A DNA stretch of 64,000 bases, taken from assembly GCA_947034885.2 (NCBI GenBank), contig OX344751.2, forward strand, positions 40,515,082-40,579,081. The letters run 5' to 3'. The translations under genes and the position numbers were made by a program. This DNA comes from Thuidium tamariscinum. Taxonomy: Eukaryota > Streptophyta > Bryopsida > Hypnales > Thuidiaceae. Of the stretch, positions 34,527 to 47,300 are shown piece by piece (position 1 is the stretch's first letter; each line of letters opens with the position of its first letter). The notes under the pieces were generated by a model. It was not told where the DNA came from and did not search any database. It worked only from the letters and a program-made list of their open reading frames with translations.

Positions 34527-37500
34527 ATGAGATGGGCACAATGGATTGCTCTGTCCTCCGCGCGTGCGTCCCGATCGCTCACAAGCTCCACCACGCCGGG
34601 TGTTTGCGGATTCCATGTAGGTGTTCACCATTCACTTCGCTTTTAAATAAATAACCTGTGCTTGGAATTCAGATACAGAGAGTAGTTTGAGGTTTTAATA
34701 GCGTTGTCGATGTCGTGGTTTAAAGTTTGCAGAGTGATTGAAATTAATTGTAGTCCTTCTAATTGACGAAATGACGTAGTCAAGGGTTGCGAGCGATCTA
34801 AGTTTTGTGCATTAGGGGATGCCGGGGACCTGGAACCCTAATTGCCGAATGGAAGCTCGGAGGGTAAGAATGTACCTGGAAAAGTTCTGGGTGTTGTGAT
34901 GTTCTGTAGGTTTTGGATTGACAAGAATGTTCTAGGTTTGAGGTTTTGAATTCTCAATTGAGATATTTGACGTGTTGCTTAGTTTGAATTACTGGTACTA
35001 GCTTTAGGCGCAGCTGCAATCTTCAATAGACAGGGATACGTCGTACCTTTTCATGCTTTGGCTGTACAAGAGAACGAAACGCAAGTGTTAGACGATGATC
35101 GCCAAGATGTGGACACTAGTTTTCTCACCAGTGAAAACGTTCGTTCACAAATCTCAAGAAATGCAGCAAGCACTGAAGAAGGTGTGAAGCTCTTCTTTCT
35201 GGCAAGTGCGCAATTTTTCTGGTTCACCTTGGTCAGCTGGAGTTCAGCACTCTGAAAGACTGGCTCAGTACTTGTGGAATTAACTTAACTAAAATTTAAC
35301 TAACTCTTGATTATTTTGTTTTATCTAGACAATCAAACTCCTGTCATCCTTACGAAAATGAATTATTTCATTTTGGGGTATAATAGACTTCAATTCTCAC
35401 TGAAAAATTAAAGAATTTGAGGTGTTTAGGAGTCATTCTATTTACTCCCTAGGATTTTTCTATCAGTAGTTTAGGATTGAGCAGCTCCGTTGACATCCCA
35501 TTGGCTGCTTGACGTTGGACCTACATTATTTCGGACACTGATTTGACCTGAAATTACTTAAATTCGAGTTCTTGCTGCAGGTTTAAAAGTGATGCTTACG
35601 TTTTGCGTGCTTTCCTTTTCTTTTTCAGCCTTTTCCGGAAGCTCGTCAGCTCTCGAAGCAGACTTACATAATCCGAGGAGAGATGTTGAAGGAAGACACC
35701 GAGTATCAGACATGCTGATCGACTCGCATGGAAGGAAGCATAACTATCTCAGAATCTCACTCACCGAGCGCTGCAACCTTCGCTGCAATTACTGTATGCC
35801 TGCGGAAGGTGTGGAGTTGACACCAAACGCTGCACTGCTCTCTCAGAATGAGATCATCCGAATTGCACGCACTTTTGTTGCAGGTGGGGTTGATAAGATA
35901 CGGCTCACAGGCGGGGAGCCAAGTATCAGGTCGGATATTGAGGAAATATGCGAGCAGTTGAGTAGCCTACCAGGTCTTAAATACTTGGCTATGACTTCCA
36001 ATGGCGTTGTTTTGACGCGGAAACTGCCTCGATTGCAGGCGGCTGGGTTGAATCAGCTAAACATTAGTCTAGACACATTGGTGCCAGCCAAGTTCGAGCT
36101 CCTTACCAGACGGAAAGGGCATCATAAAGTCCTACAATCCATTGACACAGCGTTGGGATTGGGGTTCTCACCAGTGAAGGTATGACATCTGTCTGTTGTG
36201 AACTCTGTTTTTTTGCCAGTTTGCTTGCAATTTCGAAAGCAGCGAGTTTTAAGCCTTGAAGGACCATAAAGCTTAAATTGGGTTTCATGTTTCTTAGCAC
36301 TTTGGAGTAGGTCACATTGAGACCTTCTGTTCAATTATGTCGTCAGAGTAGCCTTCACGGTGAAATGATTTTCTGTAATTGTTCTGAACATTCATGGTAT
36401 TTTCACAATTGTTTTGGCAAGCTGGGGCAACTCGATCTCGTAGTGTTATGGACTGTCTTTTATTTTCCATTTGCTATGGTTGCACAGGTAAATACAGTCA
36501 TAATGAGAGGTCTCAATGAAGATGAGATCCTAGATTTTGTTGAGTTGACGCGCGAGAAACCTATCAACGTCCGGTTTATAGAGTTCATGCCTTTTGATGG
36601 TAATGTTTGGAATTCTAAGAAGCTGGTTTCATACATGGAGATGATGCACACGATTGTAAGTCCTTTAACATCCTTTGCATATTCAGTAGTCAGTGTTGTA
36701 GCAGGTTTTCAAATTGCTTTTGATTAATCGGAACTTCCTCAAGTCTACGATGCCTCATGGTTTAGGCGTTGAAGTCGCTACCGGTAATAGGGAGAACGTT
36801 ACACTGTGTCGCTGTTTGCTATTCATTGTGATGAAATCTTTTGAAGCTATATTTTTGATGTTTTGAGGACTGACGCCTTGGAAATTGTGTCCCAGAAGAG
36901 AAAGTTTCCAAGTATATACAGGTTGAAAGACCACCCTACCGACACAGCTAAGAATTTTCGGGTGGAGGGACACCAAGGCTCGGTGTCTTTCATCACCTCG
37001 ATGACGCAGCATTTCTGCTCGGGCTGCAATCGGTTACGGCTCATGGCTGACGGCAACCTCAAAGTCTGCCTGTTTGGTCCCTCAGAGGTGGGCCTAATAC
37101 CGATAATTATGTATATTCAAAGCTGTTTGATTTGTTATTCTCATCACTCTATTCAACCTCTCAAGAAGAATCTTTCCAAGTTAAAGTGAGAAAGCCGTTG
37201 TTACCAGTCTGATGTTGTACACCTGTCAGCCAATTATTTGACATTTAATGGGAATTAAGCATATTATATCAGATACTATGGGAGGCTTGTAAAGCATGAT
37301 TCAAAAATGTCTGTATTCGAGCAAGCAAAGTTTACCGTAGGTACCAATAGCTTATATTGTTCGGAATTGGAAGTGTGCGTGTGGGATTTAAAACGGAATC
37401 ATTTAACTGGCTTGAACCACATCTAATTTCGTTAAGTTGTATGCTTGTGGTGGTCTTCAGGTTAGTTTACGAGATGCAATTCGCAGTGGTATGGAGGAAC

Positions 37501-37764
37501 CAGAATTGCAGCAGGTTATTAGTGATGCGGTATGTGAACATGCCTAACCTCCTCTTGTTCCTACTTCTGTAGTTTGCGAACTTTGGGTGGGACGACATTA
37601 CATACTTTTGCTTTCACACCGAGTTAAAAATCTTGGTTGAAAACCTACACCACTAACAGTGGGGTTTGATTCCGTAGGTTAAACGAAAGAAGGCCGCACA
37701 TGCAGGCATGTTTGAGTTGGCACGGACGCAGAATAGGCCCATGGTTCAATTTGGTCGGAATTAG
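34527..37764 (+). CDS. CNX2: CNX2, GTP 3',8-cyclase (molybdenum cofactor, first step)
   Basis: This MoaA/CNX2-family radical SAM enzyme converts GTP to the cyclic intermediate that becomes cPMP, in plant mitochondria. Exons: 34527-34620, 35008-35181, 35629-36179, 36488-36655, 36896-37087, 37461-37529, 37678-37764. All introns are GT-AG, phases agree, and the total is 444 residues. I chose ATG 34527 because only its frame joins exon 2; it yields an arginine/serine/alanine-rich start fitting a mitochondrial presequence. The SAM cluster is C138, C142, C145 ([10 protein letters not shown]), with TGGEPSIR following. The GTP-side cluster is C370, C373, C387. Conserved segments include [16 protein letters not shown] and [10 protein letters not shown]. 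The family's C-terminal GG is absent: the frame ends FGRN, and a near-duplicate of the expected ending lies just past the stop. Confidence 0.95.
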
Positions 37765-38007
37765 ATCCAATTTCGGCGGATGAAATATCCCTCGCTAGTG
37801 ATTAATATGTGCAACTTGGCAGGCGATACTCACGATCATCCAAAATTTGTTACAAAAGTATAATCCGCTCTGATGCGACGGACAAGGGGGGCACCCGCAA
37901 CGGTCAGCCAGTCTCCTATGATACAACTTGCGGGGCGAGAAATGGGGTGCCTACAATTCTATCAGAAAGGGCTCTATTAATTAGGAAGCGCTCTACCACT
38001 ACTACTC
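37765..38007. other. Convergent 3' intergenic region (243 bp)
   Basis: Stop codons of CNX2 (plus) and the PDR transporter (minus) face each other across 243 bp. Both 3' untranslated regions must fit here or overlap, so the mature transcripts may be complementary at their ends. Confidence 0.7.
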
Positions 38008-41000
38008 CTACCGCTGCTGGAAATTCAAGTGCTTGATGGCAAACGCAAAGACTCCCGCAAAGAGCAGGGTGAACAAAATGGGCATGAACACCACCACGCC
38101 CAGCATGGACTCCACAAAGCCAAATCTGCTTCGAAGAAACTCCCGCATGGGAATGTAATTGGCAGCCACGTCGTCCTTACCGATCGGCAGCACCGACACG
38201 GGCAGGTCCTCGAACTGCGTGAGGATCTGGCCGTACAAAGTCCACGCGGTGGGGCAAATCCAGTAGTACCAAGCCCACCAAACGGGAATATCCTGCATGG
38301 CTCAAGGCCGACATTCCAACGTTCAGACACAATGCCCAAAACAATTGTTATAGTATTGTTCAAGGTAACACTACTGAGAACGGTGATGCTGTTAGGTTTT
38401 GCGTGACAAATGACATTGGTAAAGGGAAGAGCGGTAGAGAGAAATCGAGGCCATACCGGCTTGAAGACCACGAAGCCCGAGAAGAGATTGAAGATGGAGT
38501 AGAAGCCGGACGCCACGATGGCCGCGACCTGATGGTTGGGGGTGAGAGACACGGCCATCATGCCGTAGTACGTGAAGTAGAGGAGAGTGAAGAACATGAT
38601 GTACGTGTACCAAAAGAACTTCATGAACGTCCAATCCAGGTTGATCATGGAGTACGTGATCAACGAGTAGGCAATGGTTTGGACGAAGCAGTAAGGAATC
38701 TCAATCAGCACCTGCACAAACATCAAAATCGAAACGTTGAAATAATTCTCTCAGGTCACCTCACAGCCACTGAGACCATGCATTCATGCCAAACAACACC
38801 ACCAAAATCCATTCACGTCACAGACTGACGGTAAAGCGTGGAGCATCCTTGGCTTCATACCTGGGCGAAGGCATATGGGAATGCGGAGTACATCCCCGCA
38901 GCTCTCTCTCGGTAGAAAATGGTCCGCTCGATGGCCACCACCGGTTGCACGCCAGAGGCATTGTTCACTCCAATGAACAAAGTCGCGCCATACATGGAGC
39001 CCATCACACTCAGAAGAGTCACTGCCTTCGTCCTGTAGTGTTACGATCAAACCAAGGTTAATAAACACATTCGTTTCAAGAGCATTATCTGTAAAATGAC
39101 ACTGAAACAACAACCTCCCACACTCAATTTGAATACATATTACAATCAAAATGCATTTGAAAGACGCATTCACACTCAAGTTATGGGATGGCGTACGTCT
39201 GATGGCCTAGGTTCCAGAAAATGGTGCCGAACAGGAAAGCAGCGATCACGGTGAACAGGAAACGGGCCATGTTGTACGGCGGGCTCCGCCAGTACGTCCA
39301 CCATTGCTTCCAGAAGCACGCCTGCACTTGCACGAAGAACGGTTGCGAATATTGCGTCGGGTAGTACAAGTCCTGTACTCCTGGCTGCGGCACCCCCAAG
39401 TCCCGCACCAGATCCTTGTTGGTCCTGTCACGACGAGAAGGAGCACACAATTGCACGTTAAGTTTCCCGCTCTGCCATTGATATCAAAGGAGTTTACATT
39501 GTGGAAAAAGGGAATGCACAATTCAATTACATTTTCGTAATTTGAGAGAGAATCGAAGGAACTTACTGGCAGAGCGACGAGTTTCTGTAAATCTCCGCGA
39601 AGTCGATGCCCAGCTGCGTCTCCACGGACACACTACTGGCTTCAAGCATCCACGTGGCAGGGTTGATGCCTTCCTTGATCTTCTGAACTCCAGGAATAGC
39701 CTACAGATCATAGGAAACGCAGAAAATCACCAATTAGTTCGGGCTTCGTGCATAGATCTCCTTAACGAAGGATTTGTAAGGGAGTTCAGTACAATCCGTC
39801 CACAAATGACAAATTGTGAAGGTTCCTGAGATTGTGAAGTCAACACTCACCTCAAAGTATGCAACAAGCTTGTGGGACTGTCGCCCAAGAGGTCCCATGT
39901 AGATGGTCTGTCCACCGCGCTTCATCAACAGCATCTGCATGGACATAAATACCCAATAAAATCTTTAGCACGATGAAGATATATTAATATTGGTTCGCAG
40001 GGTTTCTCATTGCACATTCAACAGCTCGATGATGCAGAACGTTCTGGAGATCCTGAGAGACGGGAATCGCAATGCCTACCTCATCGAAAGCTTCGAAGAT
40101 GTCGATGCTGGGTTGATGAATGGTGCACACGACCGTGCGACCGGTGTCCACCGTATTCCGCACAGTGCGCATCACAATGGCCGCCGCGCGCGCATCCAGA
40201 CCACTCGTGGGCTCGTCCATGAAAATGATGGAAGGGTTGGCCACCAGCTCCACGGCGATGGTGAGACGCTTCCGCTGCTCGGTCGACAGACCAGACACTC
40301 CAGGTAGTCCCACAATGGCATTCTCCAACGGCGTCAGCTCCACCAACTCCATCACCTGATCCACGAATTGCTGCATGTACAGGCACCCAATGTCCTAAGT
40401 CAGTGTCGGTCCACACTCATCCAGCCTTGCAACTTTCACAGTCTACACGCCAATAATAAATTCTTCACATAATTCAACCATTAGACCACAGGCAACATCA
40501 GAATCCGATACAATTCAACCCATTTCTACCGGTCGAGAATACATTTCACGTACTATTCTCCTGACAAAAATACTATAGTGCATATGTGCACAGACGACAC
40601 TGATTTAAATTACTACGGATTTGGTACCTCGCGCGTGTGCTTGTCGATGTCCCCGGGCAGCCGCAACCACGCGGAGTACACCAGCGACTCGCGCACCGTC
40701 ACCTGCGGAGAGTGGATGTCATTCTGTTCGCAGTACCCCGCAATGCGAGCGAACGTCTCTTGCTTCTTCGGGAACCCGGAGATCGTGATCTCGCCCTCAA
40801 TGTAGCCGCCCGTCTTCCGCCCCGCCAGCACGTCCATGAGCGTCGTCTTCCCGGCGCCGCTCACTCCCACCAGAGCGGTCAGAACGCCCGGTCGGAAGGC
40901 GCCCGTGATCCCGTGCAACAGCTGCAGTCGGGTCTCGTCCGTCTGGCTCTTCATCTCCGCAGGCATGTCCACGTAGTACTTGATGTCGTCGAAGGCGATG

Positions 41001-44000
41001 GAGTGCGGCTGGAACGGCAAGATCATGCCCTTCTTGGGGCCCAGCCTGGCGCTGGCGCCGCTCATGGAGTCGCCCTCGATGGCGTAACGGTCGAAGTCCA
41101 TGGTTTCCAACTTCTCCACTCTCGGCCGGTTTTCAGATGCGTTGTCAGACGCGAATGGATTTTCTATAGTGTCAAATAACATTACACAAAGGTTAGGACC
41201 TGTAGAGCTCAATGAAACAATTGAGAGAGATGGCCATGTCCAATGTATCTCAGAGCTGTAAAGGAAGAGTAATACCTGAGGTAACCAAAACTTGGGCCCA
41301 TGGCAAGGATTCAATTAGGAAAATGTCAAGAAAGCAAATGAAAGGCTAAGCTGTTCATCTTACGTTTCACTTTGGATGTTTTCTGGAAATGTCGCAGCTC
41401 TGCCAGCGAACTGCGAGTCTTGCGCCTGGACTTGCTCCTCAAGCGTCCTGAAAGCAATGGCTCCTCGCCCAAAAGGTTGGCTCTCTTCTCCTCCAAAGCC
41501 TCCTCAGAAATAGATGTTTGAGATTTCCCGATGGCTGCATTCGAATAATTAACAAGTGTACATCGATAGTCAGCACTCTGTCTCCGTGAGACAAGTCTTA
41601 AACATCAAAAACATTCCCATCATAAGCTTAATAGAACGAAGTTAGAATGGACTTGAACTCACTAAATTAAATGACCGAATTGGGAATGTACAACTGTGAG
41701 AGGGCCGAGTTTATTTATCACCAAATTCAGTCAGCTGGTGCACGATTGGGTCGAGGAGTAATTAAAACTGGAATATTTGTAGTCCCATGGTCTCCAGTTT
41801 AGACAAGAATCCAAACACACACAGTGGAAATTGGACTTACGGCTCAAGTACGTGAGAGTAATGACATAGATGACGTTGAAAACGACGATGGTCAACAACA
41901 AAGCAGCCGCTCCCACCCAGTAATAAGAGTTCCGCGCAGGGATCCCTCTGCTCTTAAGCACCGACACCCCCAGCGTATCGTTATTGGTGTCTGGGTTCTG
42001 CACATTAGGGAACCACCAACCAACATTTATCAGATCATTGAAACACGCGAAAATGTGAAGCACAGTCGATTCAATCCAATTCAATACTCTATAAAAAGAG
42101 ACATTTTGGTTTTCTTCGGTGCAGATTTCTGCATTTGCGAAGACTGATTTGGATGATTTCTGATTAGACACATAAAGAATCGGTTGGGTGAATAAGCGGG
42201 ATCAAAATGCACAATACTGAACAAACCTACCTTATCCCAGCGTGGAGAAAGGAACTCATTGATACTCAAGGCGCTTTGGGCATAATTGAGAGGGGAGATC
42301 CAGTAACCCCAAATCCACCAGGGCTTGATCTCCACACGCGGAAGGATGAATCCTCCCAAAGTAAAGATGATCAGCAGAAGGAAAGTGCCACCTGTGCTCG
42401 ACAGCACCATGGTTCGAAAAATGCCAGCAATCATCCGAAACATAGCTCCCGCCATTTGATGCATCAGGAACAGAATCAAATAGTATTTGAAGAACCTGGA
42501 TAGTCGAGAAGTTCACCAACAAACAAGGTTAGAGACTTGGATGGCATTCGCAACGACAGAGCAGATTTGGTCTTCAAATTGTCATTGAATAAGAGGTAGC
42601 TGACGATTTAGTTTGGTTTAGGGTTTATCAAACTCCCATTGAAGGAATGTCAGGATAATTCAACCAAATCTGCCATTACGAAGCTCTCCGGGTGGTATGC
42701 GGTGTGAAAATATAGCGAATTGAGTGCGTCTCCGAGACAAACTGGGATTTAAAATTCTCTTGATGTGTAGCACGCTCTGGAGGGATGATGGAGCCTGTTA
42801 CCTCTGGCCTTCCGGAGAATAGCCAATTTCGTAGTATGTTAGGATGGTGTAGATCCCGGCCTCCGCAACCGAAGACGGTAAGCTCAACGCCAAGCTGGGT
42901 AACGCATACGCCCACGCGGGATAAAACAGAAGATCCCGTTGCTTGTAAAACACGGGCAGACGATCCAGAGTGAGGGACAGCTCCGCATAGCCATTGAACA
43001 TGATGATCACAATGCCGAAGAACATGGCGCCCATATACTGCAGCGCGTCTTCCATGGATTCCTGTTTTAAAGTCGTTCTGAAAAATACCGTCATCGATAT
43101 CAAACCCACGATTCCAACCTGCATCCAATTCCGAAATCGCCATACTCGTTAAAACAATAAATCTCCATGAAATCGATTGGCACATCTCCAGATGACCATC
43201 TCGAACCTCAGATCCATGAAGCTTTATGCACCCTAAATCTGGCGCTCTAAAAAAGTCACTTACAAGACTACGACCATTCAATCTTAAGCACGTGCACTCA
43301 GTACGTCCACAAGTCAGAATTCTTCTCAATGCAGAAACTGATCATTCACCTGAATCGTTTTGGAAACGTAAACCACGGAATTGCGCTTCATAAGAAGCCA
43401 CTCTTTCGCAAAGTTGGCCTTGAAAAGCTCATAACGACCAGTCGAATATTTCTCAAACACCAAAGCCGCCTTGTGACTCTTATTCTTATCGTATGGGACT
43501 GCGATCTCGTGCGCCATCTTCTGACCAACATGGAACGTTTTGAAAAGGTCGGAAAATTGCTTGACAGAAACGAATCTGTATGGCCGTCGCTTATCAAACC
43601 AATACTGCTCTTGGTCCTTTATTGACGTCACCTGTATTGAACAGTATTTTAGAAAAGCTGCATCTACTTACCACTCTGGATTTTCAGCCAAAATGAATAC
43701 TCCAGGCTGACTTAAAATCCCCACAAACATTAGAATGGGGATTTCAGAAATTGGCATTGATCTGCACGCTTGTATCAAACCGCAGTCAGACCAGTCCGCG
43801 GTTTTAGATCTTTGAACACATGAATTTCACTGTAACCTTGGCACTCTGAAACACCGACGACAACTGTATCGAAGATGACGGTGGAGACGCAAAGCTGCAG
43901 GCAAGAGGGGGCAAGTACCTCTTGTAAGAAGTCAGCTATGCCCTTCCGCTCTGGGCACTGAAACCCACAGCCGTCGAAAAATTCCAGAATGTGCTCTCGA

Positions 44001-46561
44001 GGGCCATGGTAGACGACTTGACCCTCCGACAAAAGCACCACGTCGTCAAACAGTTCGAAGGTCTCGGGCGCTGGTTGCAAGAGCGACATGAAGATGGTGG
44101 ACTCCATCACATGACACAACTGACGAAGGCATTTCACGATCTGGTACGTGGTGGAGCTGTCCAGGCCCGTCGAGATTTCGTCCATGAAGAGCGCATCCGT
44201 GGGTCCGACGATCATCTCACCTGCATTTCGAACCCGGCCTCAAAACTTTAACTAATCCTAGGGATAATGAAGTTTAATCCCAGAGTTTGGTTCGTGACCT
44301 TGGACGGGTGGAAAACAAAAAGATGCTAAGAGTTGTCTTTGAGTCGGTTTCCGGTGGTCAATCACTATTATGAAATTCTGTCCTCGGGGCTCAAATACAC
44401 CAGACACTGGCGTGAAGTAACTTATCAATGAAGTCTCAAGCAGTGGCACAACTAACAATACCTGTCGTGACCCGCTTCTTCTGACCACCAGAGATACCCC
44501 GGTGCATGTTATCTCCAACCATGGTGTTGGCGCAAATGTCTAACCCCAAAATCTGGAATTTCAACATTAGGGTATTGGCGTTACAACAGGCCATCAAAGT
44601 TCCAATTCAAGGCAGACAAAGCTCATACTTGGTAACAGCCGGGAACGGAACAATAAAAAGGGCTCCCGTCTTTCGTACGATTATTTCAGCAAATGTCCAA
44701 GCCGGGATTCATGCACCCTGGACAATCATAAATGACGGTACCTTCATGATGTAGTCTGTGACAAGGCTGTGCTCTTGACCTTCAATTGCAATTGCCTTCA
44801 TGTAGACATCCACGTCTTGCTCGGGGTGAATGCCGGCCTCTCGCTCGCGCCTTGCCAACTCCACAAGCATATCTGCTCGGCAAGCACAAGATACTTAGTA
44901 CGTGCTTCGGTTCTTGTTACCGTAGACAGAGTCATTCCATAATAATTTGCAGTACAGTAAGTTGATTCCTACAATGCAAGCCATGGGTGTGGCAATGGGT
45001 CGTACCATAGCGGGTGCCGACGCCCTGGCAGCGAGCAGAGAAGTCCAACGTCTCCCGAACAGTCATCTCGCCCACATGGAGGTCATTCTGACTGATGTAC
45101 ACGGCCGTTTTCTGAGGAACAAACTCGTTCAGAGTGTGTCCATTGTACGTGATTTTCCCTTTCACCTTCAAATCCGGATCCAGCTTCCCAGCCAGCGCCA
45201 ACAGCAGGGATGTCTTCCCCGACCCTGGAGGACCCAGCAGCAAGGTCATTCTGACACACAGCAACAGCTCCGGTCAGTCCACCTTGTCCAATTGAATACA
45301 GACATTTGAAGTGTCGTCGAGTCGAGTACAACGAACACTGTGCCAAGGTCATTCCCAACGTTCGCCTTAAGGTGACTTACGCTGTAGAAGTGATAGACGG
45401 GAGGAACTGGCAAGAGACAAACCTTCCTGGCTTGATGATGCCACTGATACCGTGAAGAATGTTGAGCGTCGTCTTCTTGGTGTTCACAAGGCCCGTGATG
45501 TCAAGCGCTCCCTGAAGGAAGTTGAGCGAGGCATTTTTCAAAGTAGGCAAAGCCCGCCCTCCGACGAGCACATCAGCATCCACGGACAATTTCTCGTATC
45601 GCACCTCAATGGTAGGAAGCTTGATCCCAACTCTGTCAAAGTTAACAACGAAGTGTTAAATGCTTGGAGTTTTGCCCAGGTTTCCACCTCAAACTTGGAG
45701 GTTTGAATTAAGCACGACACCAAGATTATCATCAAGTAATTTCAATGAGAGTTCCTGGGAGCTCCGATCACTTCCAGTTCGAGTTTCACAGATTCACGTT
45801 GCGTTTGATTGGAAATCACAATGTCGGCGATTTCAATTACGGCACTTCAACGAATATGATTATGAGTTAAGCTGTGGCAGTCCGCCTGGAACCGAAGATC
45901 CATTCCAATCCTACATTATAAAAAGCTCATAGGGATTGAATGCTACAGTGCTGACGTTTAAGAACACGCCATTTCAACGAATACGAGCAGTATGTAACGT
46001 TTACATGTTTCAATCCTCTCCCTCGGATCTCTACCGGTCTTCAAATTTAGAGTTGTGTGAGCACTGGAATCTAGACTTTCGGGACTTTGAACAGAGAACA
46101 GTCGCAGAGAGCGAAGAGTATCAAATTACAAAGGGAGGGTGACGGTAATGGCAACAGTTATAGCACTAGTAAGAAAGCCACCTGTCGATGCGTGCTCGTA
46201 GCTTCTTGAGGAACCTCTCATTGTCCTCCTCGGTGACCTTGAGCAGTCCGTCGATGATCTGCTGCCTCTCCAAGAAGCCCATGCGCCGCACGTCCACTTC
46301 CTCATGCACGATCTTGCTGCCCAGCTGTTTCTGCAGAATGGTGGTGTGCAGGCGGTCGATGGTGGGCAGCTTCTCCAGCGCCGCCCACTTGAGCGCCTCC
46401 TCGTCGTCTGCCTCATCCCGACGCGACAAGGCGGAGTTTCTTCCGAACACATTGTCGGGCCCGATGCCCCAATTGCGCGAGGAGCCCCCGCGGAAAGAAC
46501 GACCCGAGCGACGGCTGCCCCAAAACTCCTGAAGGCTGTCCAACGGCACAGGGGCCGCCAT
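38008..46561 (-). CDS. PDR-type ABC transporter, subfamily G (full size)
   Basis: A plant pleiotropic-drug-resistance ABCG transporter, which exports hormones, lipids or defence compounds across the plasma membrane. I read 19 exons, 1,511 residues: 46561-46182, 45632-45423, 45250-45006, 44872-44742, 44552-44462, 44220-43919, 43631-43350, 43118-42802, 42495-42231, 41997-41841, 41534-41364, 41163-40628, 40370-40080, 39934-39851, 39700-39567, 39424-39197, 39032-38861, 38711-38457, 38292-38008. All joints are GT-AG and phases sum correctly. NBD1 has Walker A GPPGSGKT (about 203), SGGQKKR signature and LFMDEIST. The first membrane domain follows, including [12 protein letters not shown]2 has GVSGAGKT (about 949), [11 protein letters not shown] and [11 protein letters not shown]. 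The second membrane domain has the PDR motif [10 protein letters not shown]. It looks complete and functional; the substrate is unknown. Confidence 0.96.
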
Positions 46562-47300
46562 GGCGAACCACTTCGCTTACAGCAGCGCCGTCTCTCTCAA
46601 TTCATCAAGCTCGCGCAGCACCCCAGCCCCAAACCTTCCCGAATCCAACCCAAATCCAACCCAAATATTTGCGCAAATGCTCTCCAAACGGTCTTCCCAG
46701 TTGTGTCCCACGAACTTCCAAGCTTGTTCAGATCTTGTTCAAAACTTGGTCGAACTTCAACTTCGCCCCTGAATTTGGTGCAGCGGCGGGGAAAGCCCAC
46801 CATGTCGTCGACAACAACAAGAGAGTCGTGCCAGATTCAAAGGTATATGAGCTCCCACAAAAAAGCGCCGTCGAGAACGGAAGAAGTCCACACTCCTCAG
46901 GGTACGGAGCGTCGGGCCTTTGACCTTTTATGCTGGACAGAGGTGGACTTTCAAAAGGGATGTTGACTTTGGGGCGACGCTTTGGTCTCATTTATCCTTT
47001 CGGGAGTGGAGGAATTACCGGAACATTATTCAAATAATGAGCTGTGGGGGGCTAGAACTGGTTCCTCGTTGCCCCTTTTTTTCAACCCTGGCAAAAATGA
47101 TGGGAACTTATTGTCTTTCAATACTACGGATGATCAAATTTGGAAAATTTTGAATTCATGTTTGGAATCAATGGTTTCTACCAATGGCAACATGGGTCAA
47201 GAAATACAAAATCAACTATTATCATCCAAAGTTGTGCAACTCAATTGTCCTTATATTGACAAATCCTCAATACAACCCACCTTCAATGTATGTTAGAAGT
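46562..47300 (-). promoter_or_regulatory. Probable promoter and leader of the PDR gene
   Basis: Immediately upstream of the PDR start codon the DNA stays mixed in composition to about 47000, then becomes A+T-rich. A pyrimidine-rich run and repeated CCCAAATCCAACCCAAAT words lie at about 46640-46670. A 104-codon plus-strand frame (46982-47296) matches nothing known. No TATA box can be assigned with confidence. Confidence 0.35.

Noticed and set aside
34349..34654. 101-codon frame overlapping the CNX2 start
   Set aside because: Its frame does not join exon 2 and runs through a GT donor. The frame from ATG 34527 gives a presequence-like start and correct splice phase.
38029..40307. Plus-strand frames of 80-141 codons opposite the PDR exons
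   Set aside because: They are antisense shadows of G+C-rich PDR exons, which carry the full set of ABC transporter motifs on the minus strand.
46982..47296. 104-codon plus-strand frame upstream of the PDR gene
   Set aside because: No family resemblance, no splice-compatible neighbours, and it lies across the change into A+T-rich DNA; judged chance.
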